A stretch of 64,000 bases of DNA from positions 124,001-188,000 of the forward strand of contig DHVX01000048.1 of NCBI GenBank assembly GCA_002412885.1, read 5' to 3'. Source of the stretch: Bacteroidales bacterium UBA5197. GTDB lineage: Bacteria; Bacteroidota; Bacteroidia; Bacteroidales; Lentimicrobiaceae. The translations under genes and the position numbers were made by a program. The notes below the pieces were generated by a model. It searched no databases and was not told where the DNA came from. It was given only the letters and a program-made list of their open reading frames with translations. Every line of letters begins with the position of its first letter. Position 1 is the first letter of the stretch. Shown here piece after piece: positions 13,927 to 23,074 of the stretch.

Positions 13927-14796
13927 ATGAAAACCTTGTTTTTGTCAATGTTACTGATTCCCTTAAGTCTTCTTGCTCAGCGCGACTGGTCTACAGCCGA
14001 AATAAGCAGCACAGAAGCCGGGCCTGGTGTTTACCGCCTTTTTGTTGATAACCGCGTTTCAGTATTAGTTCAAACCGGTGAAGATGGGGTGCTGGTGGTA
14101 GATGCCGCGTATGCCCAAACCGGCGAAAAGCTGAAAGCCGCCATAGAAAAATTATCAGACAAACCCATTAAATTCCTCATTAATACTCATTTACATGGAG
14201 ATCACACCGGTGGCAATGCAATTATCGGCCAGGGTGCGCACATCATTGCACATGCCAGCGTAAAGGATTTTCTGAGTAAGGATCAGGTACAAGGAGAAAA
14301 AACCATTTCAGCACCGCCAATGCATGCTCGTCCCGACATAACCATCGAAGGAAAAATGACACTCGGATTTAATGGCGAAACCATTGAAATCCTCCATTTG
14401 CCAGGCGGACATACCACCGGTGATTTGCTGGTTTATTTCCCGAAGGCAAAAGTGATTCATGTCGGCGATCTGCTTTTTGCCGGCTATTTCCCATATGTGG
14501 ATGTATCAAATGGTGGAAATCCTTTGGTTTATGTGAAGAATGTTGCCTGGATTCTGGAGAATTATCCCGATGACGTAACTTTCATTGGAGGTCATGGCCC
14601 TGCTTTCAGCAAAGCGCAAATGAAAGAACATCTCCAATCACTGAATGAAACCATTGATATTGTAAAGAATGCAAAAGCTGCTGGCAAAACCGATGCACAG
14701 ATGAAAGAATCACGCATTCTTAAACAATGGGAATCCTTCGGATCATTTTTTATTACCGAAGATCGCTGGATCGATACTTTGTACCCGTTTCTTTAG
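13927..14796 (+). CDS. exported metallo-beta-lactamase-fold hydrolase
   Basis: A 289-residue protein with a signal peptide (MKTLFLSMLLIPLSLLAQ). The zinc motif is THLHGDHTGGN with H88, H90, D92 and H93; a further His lies in HLPGGHTTGDL, an Asp in HVGDLLF and a His in FIGGHGPAF, completing a two-zinc site. This arrangement matches periplasmic MBL-fold hydrolases related to quinoprotein-relay or class B-like enzymes; a true beta-lactamase role is not implied. Substrate unknown. It may be co-expressed with the hydrolase upstream. Confidence 0.85.
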   Translation: MKTLFLSMLLIPLSLLAQRDWSTAEISSTEAGPGVYRLFVDNRVSVLVQTGEDGVLVVDAAYAQTGEKLKAAIEKLSDKPIKFLINTHLHGDHTGGNAIIGQGAHIIAHASVKDFLSKDQVQGEKTISAPPMHARPDITIEGKMTLGFNGETIEILHLPGGHTTGDLLVYFPKAKVIHVGDLLFAGYFPYVDVSNGGNPLVYVKNVAWILENYPDDVTFIGGHGPAFSKAQMKEHLQSLNETIDIVKNAKAAGKTDAQMKESRILKQWESFGSFFITEDRWIDTLYPFL

Positions 14797-15137
14797 TACC
14801 TTTATATGCTGTTCATTTTAAAAATATTGTTGTCCTGAGAAAGTTTCGAATATTATTGCAAATGACTGATATTGTTGCTCTTTGACAAAAGTCGCAGAAT
14901 GGTACCTTACTTTTTTAAATCTGCCACCAAAGCACTAAATCACCAAAAGTCACCAATCTAATTCATTCATTTTGTGTAATTTGGAGCTTTGGAGTCACTT
15001 CGACAAGCTCAGTGCATCGTTTGGTGGCAAGAAAATTTTCGATTTTTACCGGACAACAGTGTTTTAAAAACAGCAAACCAGTTCACAGTTCAGTCAACTT
15101 CTGGTTTATTGGCTTATGACTTTAAAACCTTAAGAAA
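14797..15137. other. intergenic region with nested inverted repeats
   Basis: No gene seen in 341 bases. TGTTGTCC at 14828-14835 pairs with GGACAACA at 15051-15058, and inside these TGCCACCAAA at 14922-14931 pairs with TTTGGTGGCA at 15020-15029. A CTTCGACAAGCTCAGTGC segment near 14998-15014 belongs to the same dispersed family seen in other gaps. Confidence 0.6.
14828..15058. repeat. nested inverted-repeat element of 231 bases
   Basis: Outer arms of 8 bases and inner arms of 10 bases are perfect and lie in register, as in a small non-autonomous element or a long folded site. There is no coding capacity. Confidence 0.5.
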
Positions 15138-15527
15138 ATGAAAAAACTGCTCATCTTTGGAATGCTGGTATTTGCCGGTTGGGCATGTACTCAGCAAAAG
15201 AAAATCACTCAAACGCAATCAGAGCCTACATCGATTAGTATCGACAGCACTGAATATCAAATTATTATCATCGATCCGGAATTCGAACGGTGGTTTCTGA
15301 TGCGTTATTCACCCGCGCTTGACCGGAGCAATGAATACTACCGCTCTTTAAATTCACTAGGGGTAAACAACTGGAACGATTACTTTAACCGCGGCAAATA
15401 CAGCAGGGTTATCGGATCTTACATTCACTACAATCCGACTTTGGATTACGGTATGGATGTTAATCGTAAGCTTTACTGGTATTTTAAATATATTGAGGAA
15501 AATACCAGTATCCGTTTGTTGCGTTAA
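15138..15527 (+). CDS. DUF6146-type lipoprotein
   Basis: A 129-residue lipoprotein: signal peptide with lipobox GWAC (acylated Cys about residue 17). The mature part begins with a Thr/Ser/Gln-rich linker and then IDSTEYQIIIIDPEFERWF, the typical opening of the Bacteroidota family DUF6146, followed by NEYYRSLN and the YGMDVNRKLYWYFKYIE end. Function unknown; it stands alone, convergent with the flippase gene downstream. Confidence 0.7.
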   Translation: MKKLLIFGMLVFAGWACTQQKKITQTQSEPTSISIDSTEYQIIIIDPEFERWFLMRYSPALDRSNEYYRSLNSLGVNNWNDYFNRGKYSRVIGSYIHYNPTLDYGMDVNRKLYWYFKYIEENTSIRLLR

Positions 15528-15547
15528 TCTTTAGAATGCTCAATTAA

Positions 15548-16810
15548 TCATCTGTTTTTCAAATCCTTCAGCAATCCGAGCAGTTTCCTGAAATCTCTGA
15601 CTCCCGGGATAAAGTTGCTTACGGGGGTTGATGTCATTTTCCTGAAGATGAAAAACTGGTACAACATTCCGGCCGAATATGATGCCGAAGAGGTAATACC
15701 TGCACCAACTATGCCCATGGTTGGGATAAGCACAAAACCAAGAATCACCGTAAACACCAACCCAATGCCTGATGAAATCGTGTTGTGCCATGGTTTTCCG
15801 CTTCCTGAAAAATAGTGACTGAACATCAGCGAAATGGAAACCGCAAGAATACCTGCAGAGATGCTGAGAATTACTTCGCCAACATTCCTGAAATCATTCC
15901 TGAAGATCATCACGAAGAAATCAGCGGGTAAAAGCAATAGAGCACATAACATCATCAGGGTTAAAATGAAGGTGAACCTGATAAACTCCAGTGTTATCCG
16001 CACATTGTAATCATCGTCCTTTGAGTTGGAAACCTTAGAATATTGAACCAATGCAATGCTTTTGGAGATAATCCACACACTTTCCGAAATCTGAATCCCA
16101 ATGGAGAAGACACCCAGCGTGGCACGGTCAAAAAACTTTTCGATGATGTAATAACTCAACCTGTAATTAAAAAGCTGAAGAATTCCGGCTACCTGCACAT
16201 AACTTCCAAACCTGAAAGTTTCGCGGATGACCTCAGGATTGAAAAGCCGGGCTTTGGTGAAATATCTGATAATTCCTGAGAAACTGATGATAAATGCGAT
16301 AGAAAAGGAGATGTACATCGCGGTGATGTAGCTCAGGATATCGGCATTTCCGGCAACGTGAATCAGAAAGATCAACGAAATCAGCAAAATTAATGACTGT
16401 GCCATGGCGGCAAGGTTGTACTGAAGAATTTTTTCTTTCCCGATCTGTATATTCTGATTGATGGAAAAAAGCGATTGCAACATTGATATTGCAAAAAGAT
16501 CGAAGGCATATTCAGGTGGGGAAAGTTCGAGCCATGTCAGCAAAAAACTACCTGCTGCCGAAACCAGCAATGCCCACGCCCAAGCCGGAGAAATCAACTG
16601 CACCACCGGATAGCGCGATGCCATATAAACCAGCACACTACCGCCAACCAATGCGGAGACTATCAGAATAATACTTATCCCTAAAATAAAGAGCGAAATT
16701 GTCCCCATCCCTTCGGCGCCAAGTGCACGTGCTGCGACTGTAACAATGCCCAGATTGGTGAGGGCAATGATCAATCGCGAAGCTGTGGTTGTGAGGATTC
16801 TTGAGAACAT
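15548..16810 (-). CDS. oligosaccharide flippase (MOP superfamily)
   Basis: A 420-residue polytopic membrane protein with about 12 hydrophobic segments, matching the polysaccharide biosynthesis/Wzx branch of the MOP superfamily. It would move lipid-linked glycans across the inner membrane. It lies 19 nt downstream of the formyltransferase fusion and in the same direction as the GT4 gene, so it probably works on a glycan made by these enzymes. The start at 16810 gives the positively charged first loop expected. Confidence 0.8.
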   Translation of the reverse strand: MFSRILTTTASRLIIALTNLGIVTVAARALGAEGMGTISLFILGISIILIVSALVGGSVLVYMASRYPVVQLISPAWAWALLVSAAGSFLLTWLELSPPEYAFDLFAISMLQSLFSINQNIQIGKEKILQYNLAAMAQSLILLISLIFLIHVAGNADILSYITAMYISFSIAFIISFSGIIRYFTKARLFNPEVIRETFRFGSYVQVAGILQLFNYRLSYYIIEKFFDRATLGVFSIGIQISESVWIISKSIALVQYSKVSNSKDDDYNVRITLEFIRFTFILTLMMLCALLLLPADFFVMIFRNDFRNVGEVILSISAGILAVSISLMFSHYFSGSGKPWHNTISSGIGLVFTVILGFVLIPTMGIVGAGITSSASYSAGMLYQFFIFRKMTSTPVSNFIPGVRDFRKLLGLLKDLKNR

Positions 16811-16829
16811 TTATCAGAATATTAGGCTT

Positions 16830-18518
16830 TTACAATTTTAACCGGCGCATGATCTGATGCCGGAATGCTGCCGGAGAAAACCGGTACTTTTTGCTGTCGA
16901 AAAACATATGTTTGCCGGCAAATGAAATGTTGTGAATCCCTGAATAACCAGCAGGAGGCATCAACACATTGACCGTTTCTTCAAGAAAATCATCTTCGGT
17001 GAGCAATTTGATTTCGTTGATGATAATCCTGCCTCCATAGGTGCGCGAACTATCCTGAGCAGGACGGTATAACTTGCCGTCGCAGGTAAAAAATGGCCCT
17101 GCTGGACGTGCATTGCCCGCGTTTGATTTTACCGGTGTAAGGGTATGAGGAACAAAAGTACCGTCAAGCGTTTCGGAATGCCAGATGTGTAACTCCGTGT
17201 TTGTAGCATGAGCAGGTGTAAAGAAAAAGTACCAATGGTTCTGATGATACACCAGCGTGCCATCTGCTGCCTGCAATCCGGGAATCAGCGTTCTGCTGTG
17301 ATTCAGCTTCAGCGTTCCGGTATCAAGCTTATACAACTCCACAGAGCCATGCCCCAGCGATTCGGGAATGCAATAAATATCATCCCCAATCATTTGAATA
17401 AAAGGATACGAAAGATGCCATTCTTCATTCAGCGCTGATTTGATTTCTCCGAATGTCTTGTCATTTTCATCAAACCAGGTTGCGTGAATCTCTGCTTTTT
17501 GTTTCCGGTAATCGTAATTCTCAAAAAGAAGCAGCAGTTTATTCTTATGCTCAATGGCGAAACTATCGGCCCAATACCTGTTTCTGAGCCCGGCCCTGAG
17601 CCATGAAACTTTCTGAGGATGAACAACAAAGGAATCGGATTCAAGAAGATCCCCGGGCAAAGCTTCCACCAGACCGGTTTCCCAGTTTTCTGAGAGGAAT
17701 ATTTCTGAAAAATGAAACCGTATTTTATTTACAAACACTTTTACCAGAAACTGCGTCATGGTAAGATTCTCCGGCTCTTTGTAAACCGGCGCCAGCGTTT
17801 TTACGCCTTCGCTGGCAGCAGGGAATGATTTCTGTGAAATAATTTCTCTGCAAACATCCAAAGGCCAGTTTAACGAAAGCTTCAAAGCCTGATCAAGGTT
17901 GGCTGACCATGAATGGTTTATCGTCTTAAAAAAACCTTTGCGGAGAATTACACCGCCGTCAAGCGTTTCGGTAAGGCGCTGAAGGATGGAAGCTGTAACC
18001 GGATCGTTGCGCACAATTTCATGAAAAGCCGGAGGTACTCCCCTGTATTTCTGTTCATCGCCATGATGAAATGACCAAACACCATAGGGGGTGCAGGTAA
18101 GTATCTCACCTTTTATGATTCCAAATCCAAACTTGAGGATGAAATCAGGTGCATACCTGCTGATCTTATTCAGATCGCTTTCTTCAAAATACTCACTATA
18201 CTTTCCTTTGCGCAAGGTTTTACAATTGATTACAGGTATTTCACCCCGCACTTCATCAAAAGAAACCCTTTTAAAGGATTCAGGTTTGAAAAAATGTTTG
18301 TAGTATTTTCTGAAGATCAGTTTCCTCCATGGATAAGCAGAAACCCTGGCAGTCCAGCTCTGGACAGCAACTTCTTCATCCTCAATAATCCAGAGCACAT
18401 TCTCAGCCAACCCACTGTTAATAAGTGCATTGTAGCTCTCCATCTGCCATTTTTGCAGACCTTCGCTTCTGGCCATCACTGCAAACCTGATTACATTTTC
18501 GTGCTTTTCGCCTGTCAT
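16830..18518 (-). CDS. formyltransferase-like domain fused to a beta-propeller glycan enzyme
   Basis: A 562-residue two-domain protein. Residues about 1-240 resemble formyltransferase (Fmt/ArnA-N type) proteins: APDFILKFGFGIIKGEIL, then SFHHGDEQKYRGVPPAFHE and QRLTETLDGGVIL, which cover the usual catalytic His and Asp region (the canonical Asn-x-His-Ser is here F-HHGD). Residues about 270-550 form a GH43-like five-bladed propeller of the type found in plant glucosamine-inositolphosphorylceramide transferases. It would modify an amino sugar or join sugar parts in a surface glycan; exact reaction unknown. Its start overlaps the end of the GT4 gene by 4 nt (ATGA), so the two are coupled. Confidence 0.7.
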   Translation of the reverse strand: MTGEKHENVIRFAVMARSEGLQKWQMESYNALINSGLAENVLWIIEDEEVAVQSWTARVSAYPWRKLIFRKYYKHFFKPESFKRVSFDEVRGEIPVINCKTLRKGKYSEYFEESDLNKISRYAPDFILKFGFGIIKGEILTCTPYGVWSFHHGDEQKYRGVPPAFHEIVRNDPVTASILQRLTETLDGGVILRKGFFKTINHSWSANLDQALKLSLNWPLDVCREIISQKSFPAASEGVKTLAPVYKEPENLTMTQFLVKVFVNKIRFHFSEIFLSENWETGLVEALPGDLLESDSFVVHPQKVSWLRAGLRNRYWADSFAIEHKNKLLLLFENYDYRKQKAEIHATWFDENDKTFGEIKSALNEEWHLSYPFIQMIGDDIYCIPESLGHGSVELYKLDTGTLKLNHSRTLIPGLQAADGTLVYHQNHWYFFFTPAHATNTELHIWHSETLDGTFVPHTLTPVKSNAGNARPAGPFFTCDGKLYRPAQDSSRTYGGRIIINEIKLLTEDDFLEETVNVLMPPAGYSGIHNISFAGKHMFFDSKKYRFSPAAFRHQIMRRLKL

Positions 18519-19684
18519 GAGGTTCGATTAATCAAGGGTTGATATAAATTCCTCATCTGCTGCGAAATTGCTTCGGGGCTATAATTTTTCAATACAAAAG
18601 AACGCATTATTTCAGGGTCAAAGCTTTCGGGATGATTCAAAACATCAAGCAATGCATTTTTAAAAGCAGTGACATCGCCGACAGGCACCACCCTGCCCAT
18701 GTCAGGTTCAATATGAATTGCGAGGTCGGCCACATCAGTAACAACCACCGGAACGCCACAGGCAAGTGCTTCGAAAACAACAATTCCAAAGGTTTCGTAA
18801 TTGCTGCTCAACGCCAGGCAATCGGCTTTTTGAAGCTCATCAACAAGTTCAAGATTTTCAAGCATGCCTTTAAACAATACATCATCGGGTTGCAAACCCA
18901 GAGATGCAGCGTATTCTAATGTTTTCCCATGATCAACTCCATCGCCGATCAAAACAAGCTCTACATTGCCTGAATCTTTCTTAATTGTTTTAAAAGCATC
19001 AAGCAAGAGAAAAAGATTTTTCGCTTTTTCGTCGAAACAGGTGATGCTTACAATTCGCTTTTTGACAGAATCCCTTTTATTGCCGGGAACAAACAAAACC
19101 GTATCCACCACATTTGGCAAAATGCCGGGATTGAATTTAAGTCCGCAGTTTTTCATTGCATCCACAAGGCGATTTGAAACAACGGTGGTTTTTCGGGCTC
19201 TTCTGATTACCAGCTGAGTAAGTGAACGTTTGATCAAACCGTTAAATTGCAGATTCTGCGGGTAATATCTTGACCAATGTTCGGTTACAACAAACGGAAT
19301 TTTGTAAAACCAGGAGCAAATCAGGGCAATGATTCCGGTTCGCGTAAGTATGTGTGCATGAATCAGATCCGGTTTTCCTCCCACCTCAACAGCTTTCAGA
19401 ACCGCTTTCCGCCATGCCATAAATTGCCGGAAAATACCGGAAATCCCTCCTGTATTGTTGTAACCGGCAATCACCTCAAGAACTTTGTCTGATTCATTAA
19501 TCCGGACTTCGTAGTTGCGTTCAGGATTGATATCGCGGAAAGGAGCAGCATACGCCACAACAACGCTGTAACCAGCTTTGATGGCAGCAACGGCATGTTT
19601 TTTCACAAACAATCCCAGCATAGGATCTTCTTCTGAAGGATACCAACGCGGAATAAAAAGTATAAGAGGATCAGGTTTGTCCAT
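18515..19684 (-). CDS. glycosyltransferase family 4
   Basis: A 389-residue GT-B glycosyltransferase. The N-terminal half holds HAHILTRTG and WSRYYP segments; the C-terminal donor domain has VLIGDGVDHGKTLEYAASLGL and the family motif SNYETFGIVVFEALACGVPVV, with the Glu of EX7E at about 288 and 296. It transfers a nucleotide-activated sugar to a growing surface glycan; donor and acceptor unknown. It is first of the three-gene run GT4, formyltransferase fusion, flippase, and has a promoter-like box 17 nt upstream. Confidence 0.85.
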   Translation of the reverse strand: MDKPDPLILFIPRWYPSEEDPMLGLFVKKHAVAAIKAGYSVVVAYAAPFRDINPERNYEVRINESDKVLEVIAGYNNTGGISGIFRQFMAWRKAVLKAVEVGGKPDLIHAHILTRTGIIALICSWFYKIPFVVTEHWSRYYPQNLQFNGLIKRSLTQLVIRRARKTTVVSNRLVDAMKNCGLKFNPGILPNVVDTVLFVPGNKRDSVKKRIVSITCFDEKAKNLFLLLDAFKTIKKDSGNVELVLIGDGVDHGKTLEYAASLGLQPDDVLFKGMLENLELVDELQKADCLALSSNYETFGIVVFEALACGVPVVVTDVADLAIHIEPDMGRVVPVGDVTAFKNALLDVLNHPESFDPEIMRSFVLKNYSPEAISQQMRNLYQPLINRTS

Positions 19685-19700
19685 TTGCAGGCTTATGTTG

Positions 19701-19708
19701 CAAATTTA
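19701..19708 (-). promoter_or_regulatory. putative -7 box (TAAATTTG) for the glycan operon
   Basis: On the minus strand, 17 nt before the GT4 start at 19684, which would leave a 5' leader of only about ten bases. Confidence 0.5.
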
Positions 19709-19747
19709 ATAATTACAGGAGATTAACGGATAAGAATATCTGATCGG

Positions 19748-20422
19748 TCAATTCAGTTTCAATAAAGTGCGGAGCTCTGCATGATTCTCCACAACTGTAT
19801 GTCCCGATTTGCGGAGGCGCGCTGCTGACTGATGTCCGCTTGCAACCAGAATGCACTGAATTCCAATATGATCAGCTACTTCAGCATCGTGAAGTGTATC
19901 GCCGATAAGGCATGTTTCTTCAGGTTTGAAACCGGATATTGTCATGGCATGACTTGCCAGATAAGATTTCCCTGCAGCAAGGTGATTATCAATTCCGTAT
20001 ATATTTTCAAAATATCCTTCGATTTCAAGGTTTTTCGCAAGCTTCTTAAGTTCATTAATTTCCATGGCCGAAAGAATAATCTGCCGAAAACCATGATCGC
20101 GGGCGGTGGAAAGCAAAGTGATTACTTTTTCATGCAAAGGACTCTTATTCACTCCGTTAAGATAAAGCTCCATAAATTCCATGGCGACGGTTTCATAGGG
20201 CTCCTTTGAAAAATCAAACCCGGCGGTTGTGTAGTAATCCTGCACCGGAAATGTAAATATATCCAGATAGTTTTGCGTGCTTAAGTGTTTCAATTGCCGT
20301 TTGCCAAGCAATTGATTGATGGAATCAACACAAAGGCTGAGGTCGTTAAGCAGTGTTCCGTTAAAATCCCAGATCAGGTTTTTAAACCCGTTGGCGATAT
20401 ATTTATTCTGGTTTCCTGTCAT
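19748..20422 (-). CDS. HAD-superfamily hydrolase with Asn in motif I
   Basis: A 224-residue HAD-like protein. Motif I reads WDFNGTLLND: nucleophile D19 is present, but the second Asp of DxD that acts as acid/base in phosphatases is N21. Motif II is in IILSAMEINE and motif IV is CLIGDTLHDAEVA. The cap (about 30-100) is helical. The change in motif I suggests a reaction other than simple phosphate-ester hydrolysis, or altered catalysis. The gene overlaps the GT39-like gene by 20 nt and follows it in the same direction, so both are probably one transcript. Confidence 0.75.
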   Translation of the reverse strand: MTGNQNKYIANGFKNLIWDFNGTLLNDLSLCVDSINQLLGKRQLKHLSTQNYLDIFTFPVQDYYTTAGFDFSKEPYETVAMEFMELYLNGVNKSPLHEKVITLLSTARDHGFRQIILSAMEINELKKLAKNLEIEGYFENIYGIDNHLAAGKSYLASHAMTISGFKPEETCLIGDTLHDAEVADHIGIQCILVASGHQSAARLRKSGHTVVENHAELRTLLKLN

Positions 20423-21887
20423 TCTTCAGTATTTCAAATTCATTATTCTTTTCAATGGTGCGGAATCCTTCCCGGTTTCGCTGTGGTTCATTTAGGGTAT
20501 CCATTCCAAACCTTTCACGATATTCCTTTGTAATTATCAGATAATCAATAGCTGAGCTATCGGCATACCTGAGCATAAAACTTCCGTTAAGGGGCAATCC
20601 GGTTTTTTGAATATCGATGTACCCAAGATCTCCCTGAATGCGGTTGAAGTGATCTATCTCATTAAATATAAAGTTCATAGGAGCCAGAATATTCAGTTCC
20701 CCGGTTTCTTTTCCAAAGTAAGTTTCAGAAAATCTGCGGTTTGCATTGGTGTCATATTTTTTTATGGATGTATTTACATTCCAATACATTTGTATGCCGA
20801 TATAAATAATTGTCAATCCCACGGCCCAATAAGCTAATGCGGATTTTTTCAGCCGGAACTTATTGTTTTCTGTTTCACTTTCCAGTGCCAGAAATGAAAA
20901 TGCCCTGCTCATCAATACCACCATCACAGGCATGTAAAGCATAAGATACTTGCTGGTTGAATGCACCGAAACAGCGGCAAGCGAAATTACCAGAAACAAA
21001 AGGTACATCAGTGGCATGCTGTTTTTTCTGATTTCTTTACGGCCTGCAATCATCAGAAAAATAAATAAAACTGAAAAACTGATTTCTTTAGGACTATGAA
21101 AAAACCGTCTTTGTTCCCTGAAAGGCCTTTCGAGCAAAGAAAGTGATTCCGGCAAATCCCTGATGGTATGAAGTGCCGGGGCATCTTTTACCTGATAGAG
21201 CCAGTAATCAAAACCAAATTCCCTTGAAAAATCATAAAAATAGATTGCAAAGCCCGGGATTGCTGCAAACCCGAACAGAAACGCCAATAAGGGTTTTCGC
21301 TTAATGAGCAGCAATAATCCACCGGAAGTTATAAAAATCAGCCCGTTGAGGTGGGTGGCAGCGGCCAGACCTGCCATTAAACCACTGATTAAAAGCCATT
21401 TGACTTTGAATGAATCATTCATGCCTTTTTCAAGGAAAATGAATGAGACAAATCCCAAAGTCATCACCATAATTTCGGGACGAAAGACAAAGGAATACTG
21501 AAAAATAAAGGCATTCACCGAAATCAATAACATGCCGATCCACAATGTCTGATCGTTGACTCTTTTCTTCAGATACCGATAAAAGATGATCAGGAAAACA
21601 ATCAGACTAAAAAGGCTGACACTTTTTAAAGTGAAAAGCGAAAAGCCGAAGATGCTGATAAACAAAGCTCCGGAAAGCGTAAAAAGTTTATGATGAACAA
21701 TATGCCTGATGTGCTGATTGGTAATTCCATGCATCAGCTCCGATTTTACATAACCTTTTTCGGCCATCCAGTAAGCATGTTCGCCTATCCACGCATCATC
21801 AATATCGGGCTGACGTTGCCAGAGACTGAAAAGAAAAAGAACCGAAGTAAGAATTATGATGATCTTAATGAAGTGTATCAGCTTCAT
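20403..21887 (-). CDS. membrane glycosyltransferase, GT39/ArnT-like (GT-C fold)
   Basis: A 494-residue polytopic membrane protein with about ten hydrophobic segments. The first periplasmic loop holds QPDIDDAWIGEHAYWMAEKG, with the acidic pair expected for a GT-C enzyme that uses polyprenyl-phosphate sugars, and a SSKYLMLYMPVMVVL segment later in the membrane region matches the family. The C-terminal 100 residues are a periplasmic domain. I chose MKLIHFI at 21887 over the ATG at 21929 because it starts the first membrane helix. It is probably part of the same surface-glycan block as the genes downstream. Confidence 0.75.
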   Translation of the reverse strand: MKLIHFIKIIIILTSVLFLFSLWQRQPDIDDAWIGEHAYWMAEKGYVKSELMHGITNQHIRHIVHHKLFTLSGALFISIFGFSLFTLKSVSLFSLIVFLIIFYRYLKKRVNDQTLWIGMLLISVNAFIFQYSFVFRPEIMVMTLGFVSFIFLEKGMNDSFKVKWLLISGLMAGLAAATHLNGLIFITSGGLLLLIKRKPLLAFLFGFAAIPGFAIYFYDFSREFGFDYWLYQVKDAPALHTIRDLPESLSLLERPFREQRRFFHSPKEISFSVLFIFLMIAGRKEIRKNSMPLMYLLFLVISLAAVSVHSTSKYLMLYMPVMVVLMSRAFSFLALESETENNKFRLKKSALAYWAVGLTIIYIGIQMYWNVNTSIKKYDTNANRRFSETYFGKETGELNILAPMNFIFNEIDHFNRIQGDLGYIDIQKTGLPLNGSFMLRYADSSAIDYLIITKEYRERFGMDTLNEPQRNREGFRTIEKNNEFEILKNDRKPE

Positions 21888-21986
21888 ACAGGCTTGTTGG
21901 TGTTGCTGTTTTTTAATGAGAGCCAGCAAAGGTATGCCTTTTTACAAAACCTGTTTATTTTATTGGATTCGCGTTGTTGTAGTTTT

Positions 21987-21994
21987 TATATTTG
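21987..21994 (+). promoter_or_regulatory. putative -7 box (TATATTTG) for the DUF4293 gene
   Basis: Ends 19 nt before the ATG at 22013, giving a very short leader. Confidence 0.55.
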
Positions 21995-22012
21995 CACAAA
22001 ATTAAAACCGTT

Positions 22013-22489
22013 ATGATACAACGTATTCAAAGCATTTACCTGTTTGGTGCCGCTGCAGCTCTCATTGCAATATATTTCTTTCCGCTGGCAAGCTTTTTCT
22101 CCGAGTATTTTTATTACAAATTCTATTTATTGAAGCTAACAACTCCCGTTCCGGATGCAGCTTCAGTCATCAATGAATATATGGTACTTCCTCTCGGAAT
22201 TTTCAATGGGATGATTGTTTTTTCAACGATAGTCGCAATTTTCCTCTATAAAAACCGCCGTTTTCAATCGAAGATTGTAAAGCTCAGTATTTTAATGAAC
22301 GTAATTCTTGTTGCTTTGATTTTCTTCGTCTTTTCTCCACTTGTTGGCAGAACCCTGAATGCTGCTGCTGATTATTCCGGGGAATGGGGCATCTACTTTA
22401 CCTTAGTCTCATTACTGTTTCTGATTCTGGCGAACAGAAGCATCATAAAAGATGAGAAACTGGTACGTGCTGCCGATAGACTCAGGTAA
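22013..22489 (+). CDS. DUF4293-family membrane protein
   Basis: A 158-residue membrane protein with four predicted helices (about 5-24, 57-78, 90-112 and 120-140). The opening MIQRIQSIYL is the family hallmark of DUF4293, found almost only in Bacteroidota. Function unknown. The ATG at 22013 is preferred to 21992 because the longer frame would start before the probable transcription start. It converges with the phosphodiesterase gene, ending 8 nt from it. Confidence 0.8.
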   Translation: MIQRIQSIYLFGAAAALIAIYFFPLASFFSEYFYYKFYLLKLTTPVPDAASVINEYMVLPLGIFNGMIVFSTIVAIFLYKNRRFQSKIVKLSILMNVILVALIFFVFSPLVGRTLNAAADYSGEWGIYFTLVSLLFLILANRSIIKDEKLVRAADRLR

Positions 22490-22497
22490 GTTTCGTC

Positions 22498-23004
22498 TCA
22501 GAGAATTTTTTCCGACTTCGGCAGTTCCTGAATTTCAAGGTCTCTGATATCTTCACCATCAATCACAAACCTGATCAGTGTTGCAATCTGGTGCATGCCA
22601 TATTTTCCGGCAGCTCCGGGGTTAATGTGCAGCAGATTTTTTTTCGGATCGTTGATCACTTTCAAAATGTGAGAATGTCCGGTGATAAATAATTTCGGCT
22701 TTATTTCATCAATCAGCGCCCGCGCTTCAGGGGTGTATCGTCCGGGATAGCCGCCAATGTGAATCATCAGCACTTTGACACCTTCGCAGGTAAATTCCTG
22801 ATAAAGCGGATAAAACGAACGAATATCCTGCCCATCAATATTTCCGTAAACAGCTTTTAATGGTTTGATTCCTGCCAGTTCTTTGGCAGTTTCGATGTTG
22901 CCGATATCGCCGGCGTGCCAGATTTCGTTGCAATCAGCAAAGAATTCATACGCTTTTTTGGGGATATGTCCGTGAGTATCAGAGAGCAGGCCGATTCGTT
23001 TCAT
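22498..23004 (-). CDS. YfcE/MJ0936-type metallophosphoesterase
   Basis: A 168-residue cytoplasmic phosphodiesterase. The metal-binding motifs are present in order: LLSDTHGH (D8, H10), WHAGDIG, YGNID, MIHIGGYPG and FITGHSHI. The size and motif spacing match YfcE-type enzymes that cleave phosphodiesters in vitro; the natural substrate is unclear. It stands alone between convergent and same-strand neighbours. Confidence 0.85.
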   Translation of the reverse strand: MKRIGLLSDTHGHIPKKAYEFFADCNEIWHAGDIGNIETAKELAGIKPLKAVYGNIDGQDIRSFYPLYQEFTCEGVKVLMIHIGGYPGRYTPEARALIDEIKPKLFITGHSHILKVINDPKKNLLHINPGAAGKYGMHQIATLIRFVIDGEDIRDLEIQELPKSEKIL

Positions 23005-23074
23005 TATATATGATGCTGGTGTTTAAGGTATTAAAATTACAGTTTTTTAAAGTTTGTTTACTTTTAAGCCCGTG

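Noticed and set aside
13927..14796. Carbapenem-hydrolysing class B beta-lactamase
   Set aside because: It shares the metal-site fold only; many exported MBL-fold hydrolases have the same motifs and no resistance role can be claimed.
16830..18518. Methionyl-tRNA formyltransferase (fmt)
   Set aside because: The protein has a glycan-type propeller instead of the tRNA-binding C-terminus, and it lies in a glycan operon.
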